Assembly (NCBI RefSeq): GCF_013112245.1
Contig: NZ_WVRN01000001.1
Coordinates: 475,001 to 539,000 of the forward strand
DNA length: 64,000 bases
Source: Ruegeria sp. HKCCD4315
GTDB taxonomy: Bacteria; Pseudomonadota; Alphaproteobacteria; Rhodobacterales; Rhodobacteraceae
Reading direction: 5' to 3'
Shown here: positions 1 through 9,478 of the stretch, in pieces
Numbering within the stretch: position 1 is the stretch's first letter
Layout: each line of letters begins with the position of its first letter
Made by a program: the position numbers and the translations under genes
Notes under the pieces: generated by a model
What the model was told of the DNA's origin: nothing
The model's database searches: none
The model's input: only the letters and a program-made list of their open reading frames with translations

Positions 1-1117
1 TCATCCTGAACGCGCCAATCTATGACGCGTCGGGTACGCAAACCTTCACGTTCCATGCGTTAAAATACCTTCTGGACTTCAGCGGCTTCAACACACTGCG
101 TAAGTTCGGCATGGAGCAGATAGAATTTCAGTGCAACAGCAGGTGCCGCGCCATTCGGCTGGCCACGTCGGGCGGCACATTCCAGTTGAAGGATTGTTTT
201 GTCAGCCGCCCAAAAGACCGGGGGATCACCTCGATTGCGACAGGGTGCAAGGGGATGCTGATTGACAATTGTCAGTTCCTGTCGGCGGAAGAGTCCTTGC
301 CTGTTGCGGATCGATCGTCAATCGGGCTGAACACCAATTCGAACGACGTGAAACTGCGCCACAACCAGGCCGTGCGCTTTAAACACTTTGCCGTTCTGGG
401 CGGTGACAACAACATGGTTCTCGGCAATCATTTTTTCCAAGGTGATGGCATTCCGCAAGGCGTACGCACCGCTGGGTTGATCATGATCGGCACGTATAAC
501 AGTTCCACTATTGCCGAAAACTACGTCGACAATTGTTTCATCGAATGGACCAATGAACGGGATGCCTCACCCGCTTTCACCAGCGGATTCTCGTTCAGCG
601 CAATGAGCATCACGGACAATATCTTCTATTCAAGTCAGGCGCCGTCCTGGTTCAGCTTTATCATTATTCGTCCTTATGGGGCCGGGCATTTCCTGAATGG
701 TTTGGCTGTGACTGGAAACAAGTTTCGGGCCACCAGTGGTTCGATAAATCGGGTGGAAAGGGTGAACACATCTTTTGCAGATCTCAACAACAACAGGCAC
801 ACGAATGTGACGTTCCAGAACAACACCTACCACGGCGTCACAATAAAGACCGCGCATCCGCTGAGAGTCCGGCGTCAGCAGAACTCAGTCGCAAGTTTTG
901 GCCAATTTCGTCGAATGGAGAACTGCCGTTCAATGGTAAAGCGCGCAGTTGCGATAGCGTTACCGTGCTCGGAGGGCTTACGGGGGTCTTCAATAACCAG
1001 GTTTTTGCGGCACCTCACGTTTTGCCCGAGCAGGGGTCGCCGGGTGCTAGCCTGACCCTGAGATGGCCTGAGCAGGTTAAGGGCGAAGTATCTGCGTTGA
1101 TTCGGATGGAAAAATAA
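1..1117 (+). pseudogene. Right-handed beta-helix (GH28-related-like) protein, 3' part, frameshifted
   Basis: The 5' end lies outside the window. The reading frame open from base 3 encodes short repeats rich in Asn, Gly and Val (for example IAENYVDNCF, SITDNIFYSS, AVTGNKFRA, VTFQNNTYHG), the pattern of a parallel beta-helix as in glycosyl-hydrolase-28-related or phage-tailspike-like proteins. After HGVT (about 840) this frame turns into unlikely Arg-rich sequence and stops at 1055. The -1 frame from 842 continues with plausible protein (GLTGVFNNQVF, ASLTLRWPEQ) to a TAA at 1115-1117. One missing A near 842 would join them. Either the gene is broken or there is a single-base sequencing error. 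The substrate cannot be told. Confidence 0.6.
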
Positions 1118-1126
1118 TAGCAGCAC

Positions 1127-1150
1127 TGGCCGCTCTAAATAGGGCGGCCA
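1127..1150 (+). terminator. Possible terminator hairpin after the beta-helix gene
   Basis: TGGCCGC (1127-1133) and GCGGCCA (1144-1150) form a perfect 7-bp stem with a 10-nt loop, 10 bases after the restored stop codon. Only a short, mixed T run follows, so it is a weak intrinsic terminator at best. Confidence 0.35.
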
Positions 1151-1260
1151 ATTCTTCGGGTTATGCCAGGAACACCTCGAGTTGCTTTGCGGTGCTGACA
1201 GGAAATAGGCGACGTTTTTGTTGGGTGTGCTAGGCTGAGGAAAGCAAATGGAGAATCCCG

Positions 1261-1578
1261 ATGCCGAAAATCGCCAAAGACGCCAGTGTTCAAACTGTTA
1301 TCACAACCTTCGAAATGACGCCGGGCACTTGTCAGGACCTTTTGGAAGCCTTGACCGACGCTTATGCCGAATTCATTTCCAAGCAGCCGGGTTTTGTTTC
1401 CGCAGGGCTGCATGTGAACGACGCGCAAACCCGAATCGCCAACTACTCGCAATGGGAACGGCGCGAAGATTTTCTGGCCATGTTGCGGACGCCTGAGATG
1501 CGCGACCGCAACCGCAAGATCAACGAACTATGCAAAAGCTTTGAGCCGGTCATGTATGACGTGGCCGAGACATTCTGA
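1261..1578 (+). CDS. Antibiotic biosynthesis monooxygenase (ABM)-like protein
   Basis: 105 residues, the usual size of a single ABM/dimeric alpha-beta barrel domain. It has the expected order: an N-terminal strand (VQTVITTFEMTPG), a helix ending in the typical QPGFVSAGLH, a strand with NYSQWERREDF, and a C-terminal AEPVMYDVA-like strand (FEPVMYDVAETF). Members include small quinone- or haem-active oxygenases and many proteins of unknown role, so the reaction cannot be assigned. A purine-rich stretch (GGAGAA) lies 6-7 bases before the ATG. It is a single gene between two hairpin or regulatory regions. Confidence 0.75.
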   Translation: MPKIAKDASVQTVITTFEMTPGTCQDLLEALTDAYAEFISKQPGFVSAGLHVNDAQTRIANYSQWERREDFLAMLRTPEMRDRNRKINELCKSFEPVMYDVAETF

Positions 1579-1583
1579 AATTC

Positions 1584-1597
1584 CTGACCTGAATCAA
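1584..1597. promoter_or_regulatory. FNR/FnrL-like site upstream of the universal stress protein gene
   Basis: CTGAC-CTGA-ATCAA differs from the FnrL consensus TTGAY-N4-RTCAA by one base in the left arm. It lies 55-68 bases before the ATG of the universal stress protein, a gene class often under FNR control. Candidate only. Confidence 0.4.
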
Positions 1598-1651
1598 AGT
1601 CTGCAATATTAATATGTTTCAAAGTGAGCCTGCAAAACGGAGGCTCACGCT

Positions 1652-2059
1652 ATGTATCACAACATTCTTGTTCCTATCTCATTCGATGCTGAAAGAGACA
1701 CCTCCGGGCCTTTGAAGCTGGCTCAGCTGTTGGCTACACCAGACGCGCAGGTGACATTGCTGCATGTGGTCGAGCATATTCCGAACTATGCGATTTCGTA
1801 TATGCCGCCCGAATACCTGACCGAAGCACGCAAGGCGATTCAGACGGAATTGGATGAATTGGCATCGCAGTTGCCAAATGCGCGTGGATTGGTGATCGAA
1901 GGACACTCTGGTCGCACGATTCTGGATTGGGCCGAAGCCAACAAGCCCGACCTGATCATCATGGCGTCGCACCGACCGGGAATGCAGGATCTGCTGCTGG
2001 GCTCGACGGCTTCCCACGTCGTGCGACATGCTGGATGCGCTGTGCACGTAGTGCGCTGA
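1652..2059 (+). CDS. Universal stress protein (UspA family)
   Basis: 135 residues, a single Usp domain. It starts with the family opening MYHNILVPISFD and ends with the nucleotide-binding loop: MASHRPG at residues 104-110 followed by LLLGSTASHVV (G117, S118), matching G-x2-G-x9-G-S/T well enough to expect ATP binding. GGAGG sits 8 bases before the ATG. Usp proteins are cytoplasmic dimers that help cells survive energy limitation or oxygen shifts. A possible FNR site at 1584-1597 would fit induction at low oxygen. Confidence 0.85.
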   Translation: MYHNILVPISFDAERDTSGPLKLAQLLATPDAQVTLLHVVEHIPNYAISYMPPEYLTEARKAIQTELDELASQLPNARGLVIEGHSGRTILDWAEANKPDLIIMASHRPGMQDLLLGSTASHVVRHAGCAVHVVR

Positions 2060-2062
2060 CCG

Positions 2063-2557
2063 TCAAAAATCTTCTGCTGTCATGCGGTAGGCTTTGCCAA
2101 ATCCGCTGTTCAGCAACCCATCCCGGATCGTAAACCTGACAAAACTGAAATCGGTGAAATCGACATACAGTTTTGCCTTGGGCCTAAGGCTCAGATACCG
2201 CTCGCGCAGCGGGGCATACTCTGGCATGTCCCGGTATACCCAATGCGCCACAGCGTGAAGTGTCAGACGGGGATGGGTCAGCGGGTCGCCTTTGTCTTCG
2301 GGCTCTCCGACCAGAAGGGCGCAATTCGGGTTGGCGTTCAGGGCTTGGGTGTGTTCGGCCAGTGACGAGATCAGCGTGACAGTGCAGCCATCCGTGTCCG
2401 TGGCCAATGCGATACGGGACAGTGTTGGCAAACCCGTTTGAGGGTGCAAAACAGCCAACGCAGCGAAACGGGCCTGCTCCAAAAGCTCTCCGGCTTGCGC
2501 GCGGACCGTTTCGTCTGGGGTTTGGTAGGGACTTGTCACGGTTTGGCTAGACCTCAC
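2063..2557 (-). CDS. HugZ/pyridoxamine-phosphate-oxidase-like flavin protein
   Basis: 164 residues with a split-barrel fold pattern: an N-terminal helix (AQAGELLEQARFAALAVLHP), then strands with GLPTLSRIALATD and a segment around HTQALNANPNCALLVGEP, typical of the HugZ/PNPOx-like family of FMN- or haem-binding proteins. HugZ relatives degrade haem, others have F420- or FMN-dependent reductase activity; the C-terminal DUF2470 domain of full-length HugZ is absent here, so a haem role is not proven. It ends 3 bases from the 3' end of the convergent stress-protein gene. Confidence 0.7.
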   Translation of the reverse strand: MRSSQTVTSPYQTPDETVRAQAGELLEQARFAALAVLHPQTGLPTLSRIALATDTDGCTVTLISSLAEHTQALNANPNCALLVGEPEDKGDPLTHPRLTLHAVAHWVYRDMPEYAPLRERYLSLRPKAKLYVDFTDFSFVRFTIRDGLLNSGFGKAYRMTAEDF

Positions 2558-2658
2558 AATCAGGGTTTCGCAGTGACACTAGAGCGTAAGTAGGCGGCCC
2601 GCCAACCTTTCGATCCGATTGCCTCGGCTTTGCCACATATCCATCGTAAGACCCAGTC

Positions 2659-3081
2659 ATGCTGTTCAAGAAACCCACGCAGGACGCGCCTGACCTGAAC
2701 CCAAGATCAACCCGTCGGCACCAGCGGGCCGAGGCCACGCGCCGACAGGCACTGTCCCCGGTGCGTATTCTTGTCATGGTGCTGTTACTGCCCCTCACGA
2801 CTGTGCTGATCGCGGTGGGCGTTTTCATTCGGGTGTCCGAGTATAATAGGGATGAGGCCGTGATCCACCTGATCGCGCTGGCAGGGTGTGACGCGACGCA
2901 AGCCATGGGAATCGGGCCGTTCCGCGAAGGTCAGCCGGGTTACCACACGCGCAATGACCCTGATGGAGACGGCGTTGCCTGCGGGTTTGTCGAGACGCCT
3001 GTACCGCGGGCCGCGCAATCAGAAAGCCGCGCAGAGCCCCAACAACGTTCGGTCGGTAACGCCAAATTCGTGCGCCCATAG
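2659..3081 (+). CDS. Membrane-anchored excalibur calcium-binding domain protein
   Basis: 140 residues. A basic N-terminus is followed by one membrane segment (about residues 36-58, ILVMVLLLPLTTVLIAVGVFI). The outer part carries the excalibur motif: AGCDATQAMGIGPF, then RNDPDGDGVACG, with Asp 100, 102 and 104 as the calcium loop and Cys 77/Cys 108 as the likely disulfide. The rest is a short polar tail. The domain is known from extracytoplasmic nucleases and surface proteins; here no enzymatic domain accompanies it, so the role is unknown. Confidence 0.75.
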   Translation: MLFKKPTQDAPDLNPRSTRRHQRAEATRRQALSPVRILVMVLLLPLTTVLIAVGVFIRVSEYNRDEAVIHLIALAGCDATQAMGIGPFREGQPGYHTRNDPDGDGVACGFVETPVPRAAQSESRAEPQQRSVGNAKFVRP

Positions 3082-3099
3082 CGGGCAAAGGGAACCCGT

Positions 3100-3528
3100 T
3101 CAGGACAAATGCGCGCCTGCACAGGTGCGAAAGATACGCACCTGCGGCGCTGCATCGATCAGGGGAAACTCTGCAATCCCGTCTTGCGTGAACGCATAGG
3201 CGACCTGGTTGTACTCCAACCCATCCAGCACGTTCCCAAAGCCGGTATCTGTCACCGTCAACGCAGATCCTCCGTCGGACAAGACATGGCGTGGGGTGGC
3301 GATTTCGATGGGGTTTCGTCCTTCGAACCGCATTGCAAACCACGGCGATTGAGCCCAGACCTGATCTTTCCGAGTAATCGTCAGCGTATAGAGCGGCGCG
3401 GACGGGTCATAGGTCAGGAAAATCGTCGCGGCACCTGTGTCATGCGAAAGCGTGCAGATATCGCCCACCGTCGCCTCCCACGCGAAAGCCGGGGTGGCCA
3501 GGATCAGAGAAGTCAGGATTGCACGCAT
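3100..3528 (-). CDS. Small exported protein of unknown function
   Basis: The start is set at the ATG at 3528 because it opens a clean signal peptide, MRAILTSLILATPAFA, with cleavage after AFA; the longer frame upstream has no protein-like character. The mature part (about 126 residues) is beta-rich with two or more Cys (GDICTLSHD near the start, FRTCAGAHLS at the end) that could form a disulfide. No family is recognised. It is convergent with the excalibur gene. Confidence 0.6.
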   Translation of the reverse strand: MRAILTSLILATPAFAWEATVGDICTLSHDTGAATIFLTYDPSAPLYTLTITRKDQVWAQSPWFAMRFEGRNPIEIATPRHVLSDGGSALTVTDTGFGNVLDGLEYNQVAYAFTQDGIAEFPLIDAAPQVRIFRTCAGAHLS

Positions 3529-3748
3529 GAGAGGGGATGTAGCCGCCGAACAGGGCAAGACAAGGCCCCGGAACGCTGGGTTGCAACCCTGAAGTGTCAG
3601 AGGCTTGCGCGCAGTGAGGTGCGTGGTTGAAAATGGCCGAAAATCCCACGTATCAATCTGAGATTTCAAGCCCCTGTGCTAAGATGCGCGCGGCGCGGCT
3701 GTCCTGGCTGCGCCACATGACAGTTCCGTCACGTGAGGGAGGAAAGTA

Positions 3749-4039
3749 ATGTTTGCACGTATTACCCAATTCAAAATGAAGCCCGGCACGCGAGAGGCCG
3801 CCACGGCAAAAATGAACGAATTGAAATCCGAGATCATGGGCATGCCCGGCATGCATTGCTTTACCAACGTGATGAACGAGGACGGATCGGGTTATGTGAT
3901 CTCGGTGGTGGAAAGCGAAGAGACCTCGAACGCAAACGCGCCCAAAGTGGCCGAGCTGTGGGGCCATTTCGCCGAATTCATGGAAGGCCCGCCCTCACCG
4001 GTCGGATATGATGTGATTGCACATTGGGATAAGGGGTAA
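3749..4039 (+). CDS. Small dimeric alpha/beta-barrel (ABM-like) protein
   Basis: 96 residues beginning MFARITQFKMKPGTREAA and containing MPGMHCFTNVMNEDGSGYVISV, the strand-helix-strand layout of the dimeric alpha/beta-barrel fold. A strong ribosome site (GAGGGAGGAAAG) stands 4-6 bases before the ATG. No catalytic signature lets a reaction be named. It is a separate gene from the similar one at 1261 and is only weakly like it. It ends in a good intrinsic terminator. Confidence 0.7.
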   Translation: MFARITQFKMKPGTREAATAKMNELKSEIMGMPGMHCFTNVMNEDGSGYVISVVESEETSNANAPKVAELWGHFAEFMEGPPSPVGYDVIAHWDKG

Positions 4040-4044
4040 AGCTT

Positions 4045-4073
4045 AGGGCGGGGTCAGACCCGCCCTTTCTTTT
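4045..4073 (+). terminator. Intrinsic terminator
   Basis: AGGGCGGG (4045-4052) pairs with CCCGCCCT (4059-4066) over a 6-nt loop and is followed by TTTCTTTT. It closes the 3749-4039 gene. Confidence 0.85.
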
Positions 4074-4093
4074 GATCTGCGAGAACAGCGCTT

Positions 4094-4885
4094 TCAGCCG
4101 GACGTATTGTGCAGATAGGCAAGGCGATAAGCAAGCGCAACGCCACCCGCACCGCCGACAACATTGCCAATCGTAACCCAAAACAGGTTTCCAAAGACGG
4201 CGCCCCAACCAAGGTCGGCACCTGCAAGTGCGCCTTGCGGCAACAGGTACATATTGGCGACCGAGTGTTCCAACCCCATCAGAACAAACGCCGCAATCGG
4301 CCAGAGTATTGCCATCACCTTTCCCACGACCGATCTGGCGGCGAAGCTCAGCCAAACGGCAAGGCAGACCAACGCGTTGCACAAAATGCCACGCGCAAAG
4401 GCCTGTGTCTGAGTGAGGTCGATTTTGCCATTTGCGATCGCAGATGCTGTGGCGCCCGTGGGACCTTCGAGCAATCCGGTTGCAGCAAATGCCAGGGCCA
4501 GTGCAATAGCTCCGACCAAATTCCCGAGATACACGAGCCCCCAGTTCCGCAGCAGGTCACGCAGTGAAATTTTCCGGTCCACCGCCGCAATGGTCATCAG
4601 AGCGTTGCCAGTGAACAGCTCGGCCCCGCCGACTACCACCAGGATCAGGCCCAGCGAGAACACGACGCCACCCAGAAACCGGGCCGGTCCGAAGCCCGGA
4701 TCGACACCGGTCATGACCATGGTATAGGCCGCGCCGCCAAAGCCGATGAAAACGCCCGCAAGAATGGCCAGCGTCAATGTCTGGCCGACTGACAGATGCG
4801 CCTTGGCAACGCCTGCGGTTTCGACCAGCTCGGCGATTTGGGCCGGTTTATAGGCGTCCACGCCGGTTGGGTTTTGCACTTTCAT
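4094..4885 (-). CDS. Formate/nitrite transporter family channel
   Basis: An FNT-family pentameric channel for formate, nitrite or a similar small anion in the inner membrane. Six hydrophobic segments are visible, with family marks AGVFIGFGGAAYT, GGAELFTGNALM, NWGLVYLGNLVGA and GLEHSVANMY. From the chosen ATG it has 263 residues, normal for the family. The frame stays open to a TTG at 4933, but that codon lies inside a perfect FNR box, so a downstream start is preferred. ATG 4885 has GGAG just upstream; ATG 4897 is also possible. The FNR box implies expression at low oxygen. Confidence 0.88.
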   Translation of the reverse strand: MKVQNPTGVDAYKPAQIAELVETAGVAKAHLSVGQTLTLAILAGVFIGFGGAAYTMVMTGVDPGFGPARFLGGVVFSLGLILVVVGGAELFTGNALMTIAAVDRKISLRDLLRNWGLVYLGNLVGAIALALAFAATGLLEGPTGATASAIANGKIDLTQTQAFARGILCNALVCLAVWLSFAARSVVGKVMAILWPIAAFVLMGLEHSVANMYLLPQGALAGADLGWGAVFGNLFWVTIGNVVGGAGGVALAYRLAYLHNTSG

Positions 4886-4919
4886 GCACTCCAGCATGCC
4901 GACATTTTTTTCTTCGGTA

Positions 4920-4933
4920 TTGATTGGGATCAA
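4920..4933. promoter_or_regulatory. FNR/FnrL box for the FNT channel gene
   Basis: TTGAT-TGGG-ATCAA is a perfect dyad match to the FNR/FnrL consensus. Its centre is about 41 bases before the ATG at 4885, so a class II activated transcript would start at or very near that codon. Confidence 0.7.
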
Positions 4934-5052
4934 AGTTGTGGGGTGAAAGGCCCATCGGGTTCAGGTGAATAGCGGGCTGTGCGCACGGTGAATAGTGCAT
5001 TGGATAATATGCTTGCTGGGCAGGGTGTTGGGGTGGATTACGCGCTCGTGGA

Positions 5053-5616
5053 TTACTGAATTGTGTACTTAACCTGGTTGGGAGATGCGGCCGTGATTAT
5101 TATATCCCTGCCAGCTACGAAAATTTGATCACCAACTTGGGCCGCAATGTTGATGTCGCGAATACCTGCAACTTGGTCCTGAGGTGTATTCGGAGGAACA
5201 ATAATAGGATAGGTACTCGTACTGATGGATCCATAATAAGGAATACCGCCGATGTTTCCTGAGAAAGTACTCTGACTACTTGGGTTAACAATTAGCGGCG
5301 TGCTATTTACCGTAGTTTTTGAGCTGTGAATCAAAACGTCCCTGCGCACAAACTGAGCTTTCCCATTTGAGTATCCATTGAAGTACACAGTGGTAGTCCC
5401 TGTTGGTCGCGTTCGTCCCAAAATATCGGCTGCCCCAAATGCATTCGGTAGGCTTTCAGTGTTTTCTATGGTGAGTACGGTATCTCCGACACCAGCAATG
5501 TACTCGCCGTTAATTGATTTAGAAGTAGTTCTAATTTTTGAGTGATCCTGGATTTCACCACACGCCGTTAGCGCTAAGGTTGTAGCAATAAAAAGATGAA
5601 ACCAAAGGTACTTCAT
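5053..5616 (-). CDS. Predicted lipoprotein of unknown function
   Basis: 187 residues. The N-terminus MKYLWFHLFIATTLALTAC is a lipoprotein signal with lipobox LTAC (Cys 19 lipidated), so the protein is probably tethered to the outer membrane. The mature part is rich in Thr, Ser, Ile and Asn and looks beta-rich; no domain is recognised. The gene and its flanks (about 5040-5690) are clearly more AT-rich than the neighbours, and codon use differs (many AAT, ATA, ACT), which suggests acquisition by transfer. It stands alone between the FNT gene and uvrB. Confidence 0.65.
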   Translation of the reverse strand: MKYLWFHLFIATTLALTACGEIQDHSKIRTTSKSINGEYIAGVGDTVLTIENTESLPNAFGAADILGRTRPTGTTTVYFNGYSNGKAQFVRRDVLIHSSKTTVNSTPLIVNPSSQSTFSGNIGGIPYYGSISTSTYPIIVPPNTPQDQVAGIRDINIAAQVGDQIFVAGRDIIITAASPNQVKYTIQ

Positions 5617-5692
5617 TATTTTTCCGAGACTTACCTTGCCGCACGATGTTATGATCGCTGCGGTAATTCAACCCAAAGAATAGTTGAAAAGA

Positions 5693-7879
<2,187 letters not shown>

Positions 7880-7910
7880 CGGCAGGCTCCGCAGTCAGGC
7901 CCCTACATTT

Positions 7911-7925
7911 GTTCTTATTTTGTCC
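7911..7925. promoter_or_regulatory. LexA-like SOS box upstream of uvrB
   Basis: GTTC-TTATTTT-GTCC matches the alphaproteobacterial LexA site GTTC-N7-GTTC with one mismatch, 32-46 bases before the uvrB ATG. No equally good second copy was noticed in the gap up to 8148, which otherwise shows nothing clear. Confidence 0.5.
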
Positions 7926-8148
7926 GTCTGCAAGGGCTGATCCGGATTCATTGCGCTCAACACAGTCGGATGCCATGCGGTTGGTGAATCATTGTGATGT
8001 CCCGACGTTTGATGTGTCTCTGATTTATCCCGGGCCAATGACAATTTCTGACATTAGTTTGCGGGCAACAGCCGCGACAATTGCAATCTTGCCCCCGGAC
8101 GCTCTCTGACGCATAAACGGCTGAGCCAAGTGAGTACGGAGAGGCGAC

Positions 8149-8460
8149 ATGCGCGCACGGATTTACCAGCCTTCGCGAAACGCGATGACTTCGGGGATGG
8201 CCAAAACCCGCAAATGGGTTCTTGAATACGCCCCGGCCTCGGCGCGTGAGGTCGATCCGCTGATGGGCTGGACGTCGTCCAATGACACGCAGACACAGGT
8301 GCGCCTGAAATTCGACACCAAGGAAGAGGCGTTGGACTACGCCAAGGACAACGGTATCGAAGTGCAGGTCAGCGAACCGCACAAGCGCAAACCAAATCTG
8401 CGCGCCCGTGGCTATGGCGAGAATTTCGCCACCGACCGGCGCGGCCCCTGGACCCACTGA
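8149..8460 (+). CDS. Complex I NDUFS4-like accessory subunit
   Basis: 103 residues matching the ETC complex I subunit conserved region: [14 protein letters not shown] near the start, [13 protein letters not shown], the central [23 protein letters not shown], and the ending that retains [11 protein letters not shown]. This is the bacterial counterpart of mitochondrial NDUFS4 (18-kDa), a peripheral-arm accessory subunit of NADH:quinone oxidoreductase typical of alphaproteobacteria. GGAGAGG precedes the ATG. The stop codon is directly followed by the start of the GNAT gene, so the two are co-transcribed. Confidence 0.9.
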   Translation: MRARIYQPSRNAMTSGMAKTRKWVLEYAPASAREVDPLMGWTSSNDTQTQVRLKFDTKEEALDYAKDNGIEVQVSEPHKRKPNLRARGYGENFATDRRGPWTH

Positions 8461-8937
8461 ATGATTGAGATTCGCAGGGCCGATCCAACCTCGGACGCAC
8501 TTCGCGCCGTGGTGGACGCGCATTTTGCTCATAGCGAAACGGCAGGTCCTGCCGAAAGCAACCATACAATGGACGCCGAGTCGCTGGCCGGGCCGGGGAT
8601 TCAGTTCTGGGCGATTTATGAGGGTCAGCAACCTTTAGGGTGTGGCGCGATGAAGATGCTGCCCGACGGAACCGCCGAGGTGAAGTCAGTGCATATTCTA
8701 GCGCAGGCGCGGGGCCGTGGTTTGGCGCGGCTGATGATGCAGCACTTGGCAGACTTGGCACGTGCCGAGGGGATTGAGGCCCTGGTTCTGGAGACCGGAG
8801 CAGCCCATCTTTCCGAATATGAAGCCGCCCGCAAGCTTTATGAGACATTGGGATATTCCTATTGCGGCCCGATCTTTGGCTATCAGGACGACCCAAACAG
8901 CGCCTTCATGCGCTTGGCCCTTGAACCCGGACAATAA
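8461..8937 (+). CDS. GNAT family N-acetyltransferase
   Basis: 158 residues. The acetyl-CoA-binding motif A is seen as VKSVHILAQARGRGLARLMM (about residues 75-94, core ARGRGLA), followed by the helix ALVLETGAAHLSEYEAARKLYETLGY and the typical end FGYQDDPNSAFMRLAL. Family members acetylate amines on small molecules or protein N-termini; the substrate here is not indicated. No gap separates it from the complex I gene upstream, and tRNA-Arg follows. Confidence 0.85.
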   Translation: MIEIRRADPTSDALRAVVDAHFAHSETAGPAESNHTMDAESLAGPGIQFWAIYEGQQPLGCGAMKMLPDGTAEVKSVHILAQARGRGLARLMMQHLADLARAEGIEALVLETGAAHLSEYEAARKLYETLGYSYCGPIFGYQDDPNSAFMRLALEPGQ

Positions 8938-8958
8938 AAACCGCAAGAAGGGCGCAGC

Positions 8959-9035
8959 GGTCCCTTAGCTCAACTGGATAGAGCAGCTGACTTCTAATCA
9001 GCAGGTTGAGGGTTCGAGTCCTTCAGGGATCGCCA
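8959..9035 (+). tRNA. tRNA-Arg (anticodon TCT)
   Basis: 77 nt with encoded CCA. The acceptor stem GGTCCCT/AGGGATC pairs throughout (one G-U), the D arm is AGCTCAACTGGATAGAGCA, the anticodon arm GCTGA-CTTCTAA-TCAGC gives TCT, and the T arm contains GGTTCGAGTCC. Reads AGA codons. Confidence 0.97.
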
Positions 9036-9178
9036 TCTTCATACGAAACACTTGAAACCAATGAAGCGCGCAGTCTCGTTTTGCTCTGTCGCCAAAACGA
9101 CTCGTTGTTTCGTTGGGTGCGGACATGTTTCTGAAGCCACCATGCGGCGGGTTGATCAGTACAGGTATCGGAAAGTTT

Positions 9179-9214
9179 AAGGGGCTGGACGAGGGGGTCA
9201 TGCCAGCCCCTTTT
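9179..9214 (+). terminator. Intrinsic terminator downstream of tRNA-Arg
   Basis: AAGGGGCTGG (9179-9188) pairs perfectly with CCAGCCCCTT (9203-9212), loop of 14, followed by two more T. It probably ends the 8149-9035 transcript. Between 9036 and 9178, and between 9215 and the operator at 9419, no gene was found. Confidence 0.7.
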
Positions 9215-9418
9215 AAGGGGTCACAGAGTGGTAGTGTGTGTGTTCCTTAATTGAAACCTACCCTGTTTCACCGCGTTCGGAAATTGGGGGATTCCCGTAG
9301 ACGCGCAAATGCGCGGAATTCGGCGCGTGGTGTATCATCGGAAGACCACGGTAGACCTTGTTTGGAGACCCCTTCGCAGGGGGCGTCGCAAAGATTACTG
9401 ATCCGTTGAAAAAAGATA

Positions 9419-9434
9419 TTGCAACCGGTTGCAA
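9419..9434. promoter_or_regulatory. LacI-type operator in front of iolG
   Basis: TTGCAACCGGTTGCAA is a perfect 16-bp palindrome with the central CG step usual for LacI/GalR operators, 45 bases before the iolG ATG. The same core recurs at 10472, 22815 and 26208, always in this locus, so it is the likely site of the LacI-type protein encoded at 25131-26129. Confidence 0.8.
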
Positions 9435-9478
9435 ACAGAATCATTGTTACGTCCAACAACTAGATTCGGGAGAGCTGC

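Noticed and set aside
8998..9201. Minus-strand open frame ending in PEGLEPSTC
   Set aside because: This is the well-known false protein produced by translating the back strand of a tRNA gene; it overlaps tRNA-Arg.
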